A DNA stretch of 35,999 nucleotides from an uncultured Planctomycetaceae bacterium (GTDB lineage: Bacteria; Planctomycetota; Planctomycetia; Pirellulales; UBA1268), in the NCBI GenBank assembly GCA_903917235.1, contig CAIWZS010000247.1, positions 1 to 35,999 on the forward strand. The letters run 5' to 3'. This document shows, one piece after another, positions 34,983 to 35,999 of the stretch. Numbering within the stretch: the stretch's first letter is position 1; every line of letters starts with the position of its first letter. A program made the translations under genes and the position numbers. The notes beneath the pieces were generated by a model, which worked only from the letters and a program-made list of their open reading frames with translations, did no database searches and had not been told where the DNA came from.

Positions 34983-35999
34983 TTAGCGGCCCCGTCGCCG
35001 TGGAGTGACCGAAAACAGGGTGGGTGACGCGCCGTCGATCTCGCCGGCGGCGAGGCTGCCCCACACGCGCATCGGCACCCGCACACGCGAGACGTTGCCG
35101 GCGACGTCCACCTGACGCACCCGCACGTTGTTGCGTCCGGCACGCGGCTCGAGTGACTCCGTCCAGGCTCGGCCGTTGACCGAATACTCGACCCGCGCCC
35201 CGGGCTCGATCCCCGCGACCGTGAGGCTCCCCTCCGAGATGGAGAGGGCCACGGGCGTGTCCCCGCCGGCGACGACGGCCATGCGCGGGGCGAGCGGCCG
35301 CGACCGGTCGAGCGTGAATGTGAAGGTCGTCGCGGGCGAGGCGAGTCCGTCACGATCGACCTGACGGACGAGCACCGTGTTGCTGCCCGGACGCGCGCGA
35401 AACCCGCGTCGCCAGGTCTCGCCCCCGTCGCGTGAATACTCGGCCCGGAAACCGGGGGCCGTGTCGACGCGCAGCCGGCCGTCGCGCGTGATGCGATCCT
35501 CGGCACTGTGGCCGGTGTCCCGGACGAGATGCACCTCGGGCGCGGCCGCGGGCGCCCCGAGTCCGCGAAGCAGGGCGGACCAATCGCCTGACCCGGACAC
35601 GCTGCCCTCCGCTGCCCAGTCGGGTGCCTGCACCATCACCATCACCATCGTCGTGAACATGATTTCCATGTTCGATCGGCTGCGGAACACCACGAATGCC
35701 GATTGGCTGCCGTCCGTCGGCTCCGCCTGCGCATCGAACGTGTCGAACGGGACCGGTTCGGAACCGCCGAGCAGGCTGCCGTCGCCGGCGTAGACCACCG
35801 TCGAGGAGGTGCTCTCCGATCCGCCGTCGGCGAAGAGCTGCATGGCGGGATCGACGACCGAGTCGGGGTTGAGGCGCAGCCAGAGCGGCATCGCGGTGAA
35901 TGACGACGTCTCGCCGGTCGAATAATCCGTGATCCACAGGACGATGACACCCGCGTCTCCCTGCTGCGCGTCGACCAGCCAGGCCGCGTTGCCGGGACC
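34983..35999 (-). CDS. C-terminal part of a large Ig-like-domain protein, 5'-truncated by the window edge
   Basis: The minus-strand frame is open from the window end to the TAA at 34983-34985, about 338 residues; the ORF-track ATG at 35891 is internal. Seen: an N-proximal block rich in Gly/Ser/Asp (DGGSESTSSTVVYAGDGS), then at least two similar Ig-like modules ending in NTVLVRQVDRDGLASP and NNVRVRQVDVAGNVSRV, each with an earlier EYSRDGGETW or EYSVNGRAW strand. The second half of each module resembles the VRQVDxAGNxS pattern of bacterial Ig-like repeats in giant secreted or surface proteins. No enzymatic motif is visible. It may be an adhesin or extracellular matrix protein; its N-terminus, which would show the main function, is outside the window. 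Confidence 0.8.
   Translation of the reverse strand, partial: GPGNAAWLVDAQQGDAGVIVLWITDYSTGETSSFTAMPLWLRLNPDSVVDPAMQLFADGGSESTSSTVVYAGDGSLLGGSEPVPFDTFDAQAEPTDGSQSAFVVFRSRSNMEIMFTTMVMVMVQAPDWAAEGSVSGSGDWSALLRGLGAPAAAPEVHLVRDTGHSAEDRITRDGRLRVDTAPGFRAEYSRDGGETWRRGFRARPGSNTVLVRQVDRDGLASPATTFTFTLDRSRPLAPRMAVVAGGDTPVALSISEGSLTVAGIEPGARVEYSVNGRAWTESLEPRAGRNNVRVRQVDVAGNVSRVRVPMRVWGSLAAGEIDGASPTLFSVTPRRRGR

Overview
The window is high-GC bacterial DNA, almost fully coding, and most probably from a planctomycete (Planctomycetota, Pirellulales-like; this is an inference). The best markers are a PSCyt/DUF1549/DUF1553 protein followed directly by a DUF1501 protein, an S1 sulfatase plus the remnant of a second one, two GroEL genes around groES, and secreted proteins of planctomycete type. 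No rRNA, tRNA, CRISPR array, transposase or phage gene was recognised.

Layout. 1-5.5 kb is a protein-quality-control block on the plus strand: groEL (5' end outside the window, GGM tail), groES, a second groEL without the tail, dnaJ, grpE, an FmdB-type zinc-ribbon protein and yacG, with several overlapping or nearly touching genes. 5.6-6.7 kb is an unassigned membrane protein. 6.8-10.4 kb is a minus-strand operon: a large secreted zinc metalloprotease (DUF5117/DUF4953 type), a P-II-like protein without a normal T-loop, and a degenerate receiver protein. 10.5-14.4 kb holds a phosphotransferase-fold protein with a degenerate catalytic loop, then a DsbD-like thiol:disulfide reductase. 14.5-24.5 kb is a secreted-enzyme region: sulfatase (minus), secreted unknown protein, PSCyt/DUF1549/DUF1553 protein, DUF1501 protein, DUF885 zinc peptidase, and a broken sulfatase 3' end.

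24.6-29.0 kb is the most coherent pathway: a TIGR03364-like FAD oxidoreductase, phosphonoacetaldehyde hydrolase (phnX), a TIGR03366-like zinc alcohol dehydrogenase broken by one frameshift in a G run, and a DUF5690 membrane protein that could be the transporter. The first three genes touch or overlap. This reads as aminophosphonate use by an oxidase-plus-phosphonatase route; no phnW transaminase gene is present in the window.

29.0-36.0 kb holds purM (minus) divergent from a glgX-type debranching enzyme, then a tight trio of His-rich lipoprotein, secreted CPFC-containing protein and DUF1802 protein, then a Uma2-family protein with its own promoter, and finally the C-terminal part of a large Ig-like-repeat protein running off the window on the minus strand.

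Regulatory sequence: several operon heads carry a TAnnCT-like -10 hexamer, in some cases with a TTGnnn -35 box 18 bases upstream. Two long perfect palindromes lie in the leaders or N-terminal coding regions of the metalloprotease and dsbD genes. All family names come from reading motifs by eye; no database search was run.
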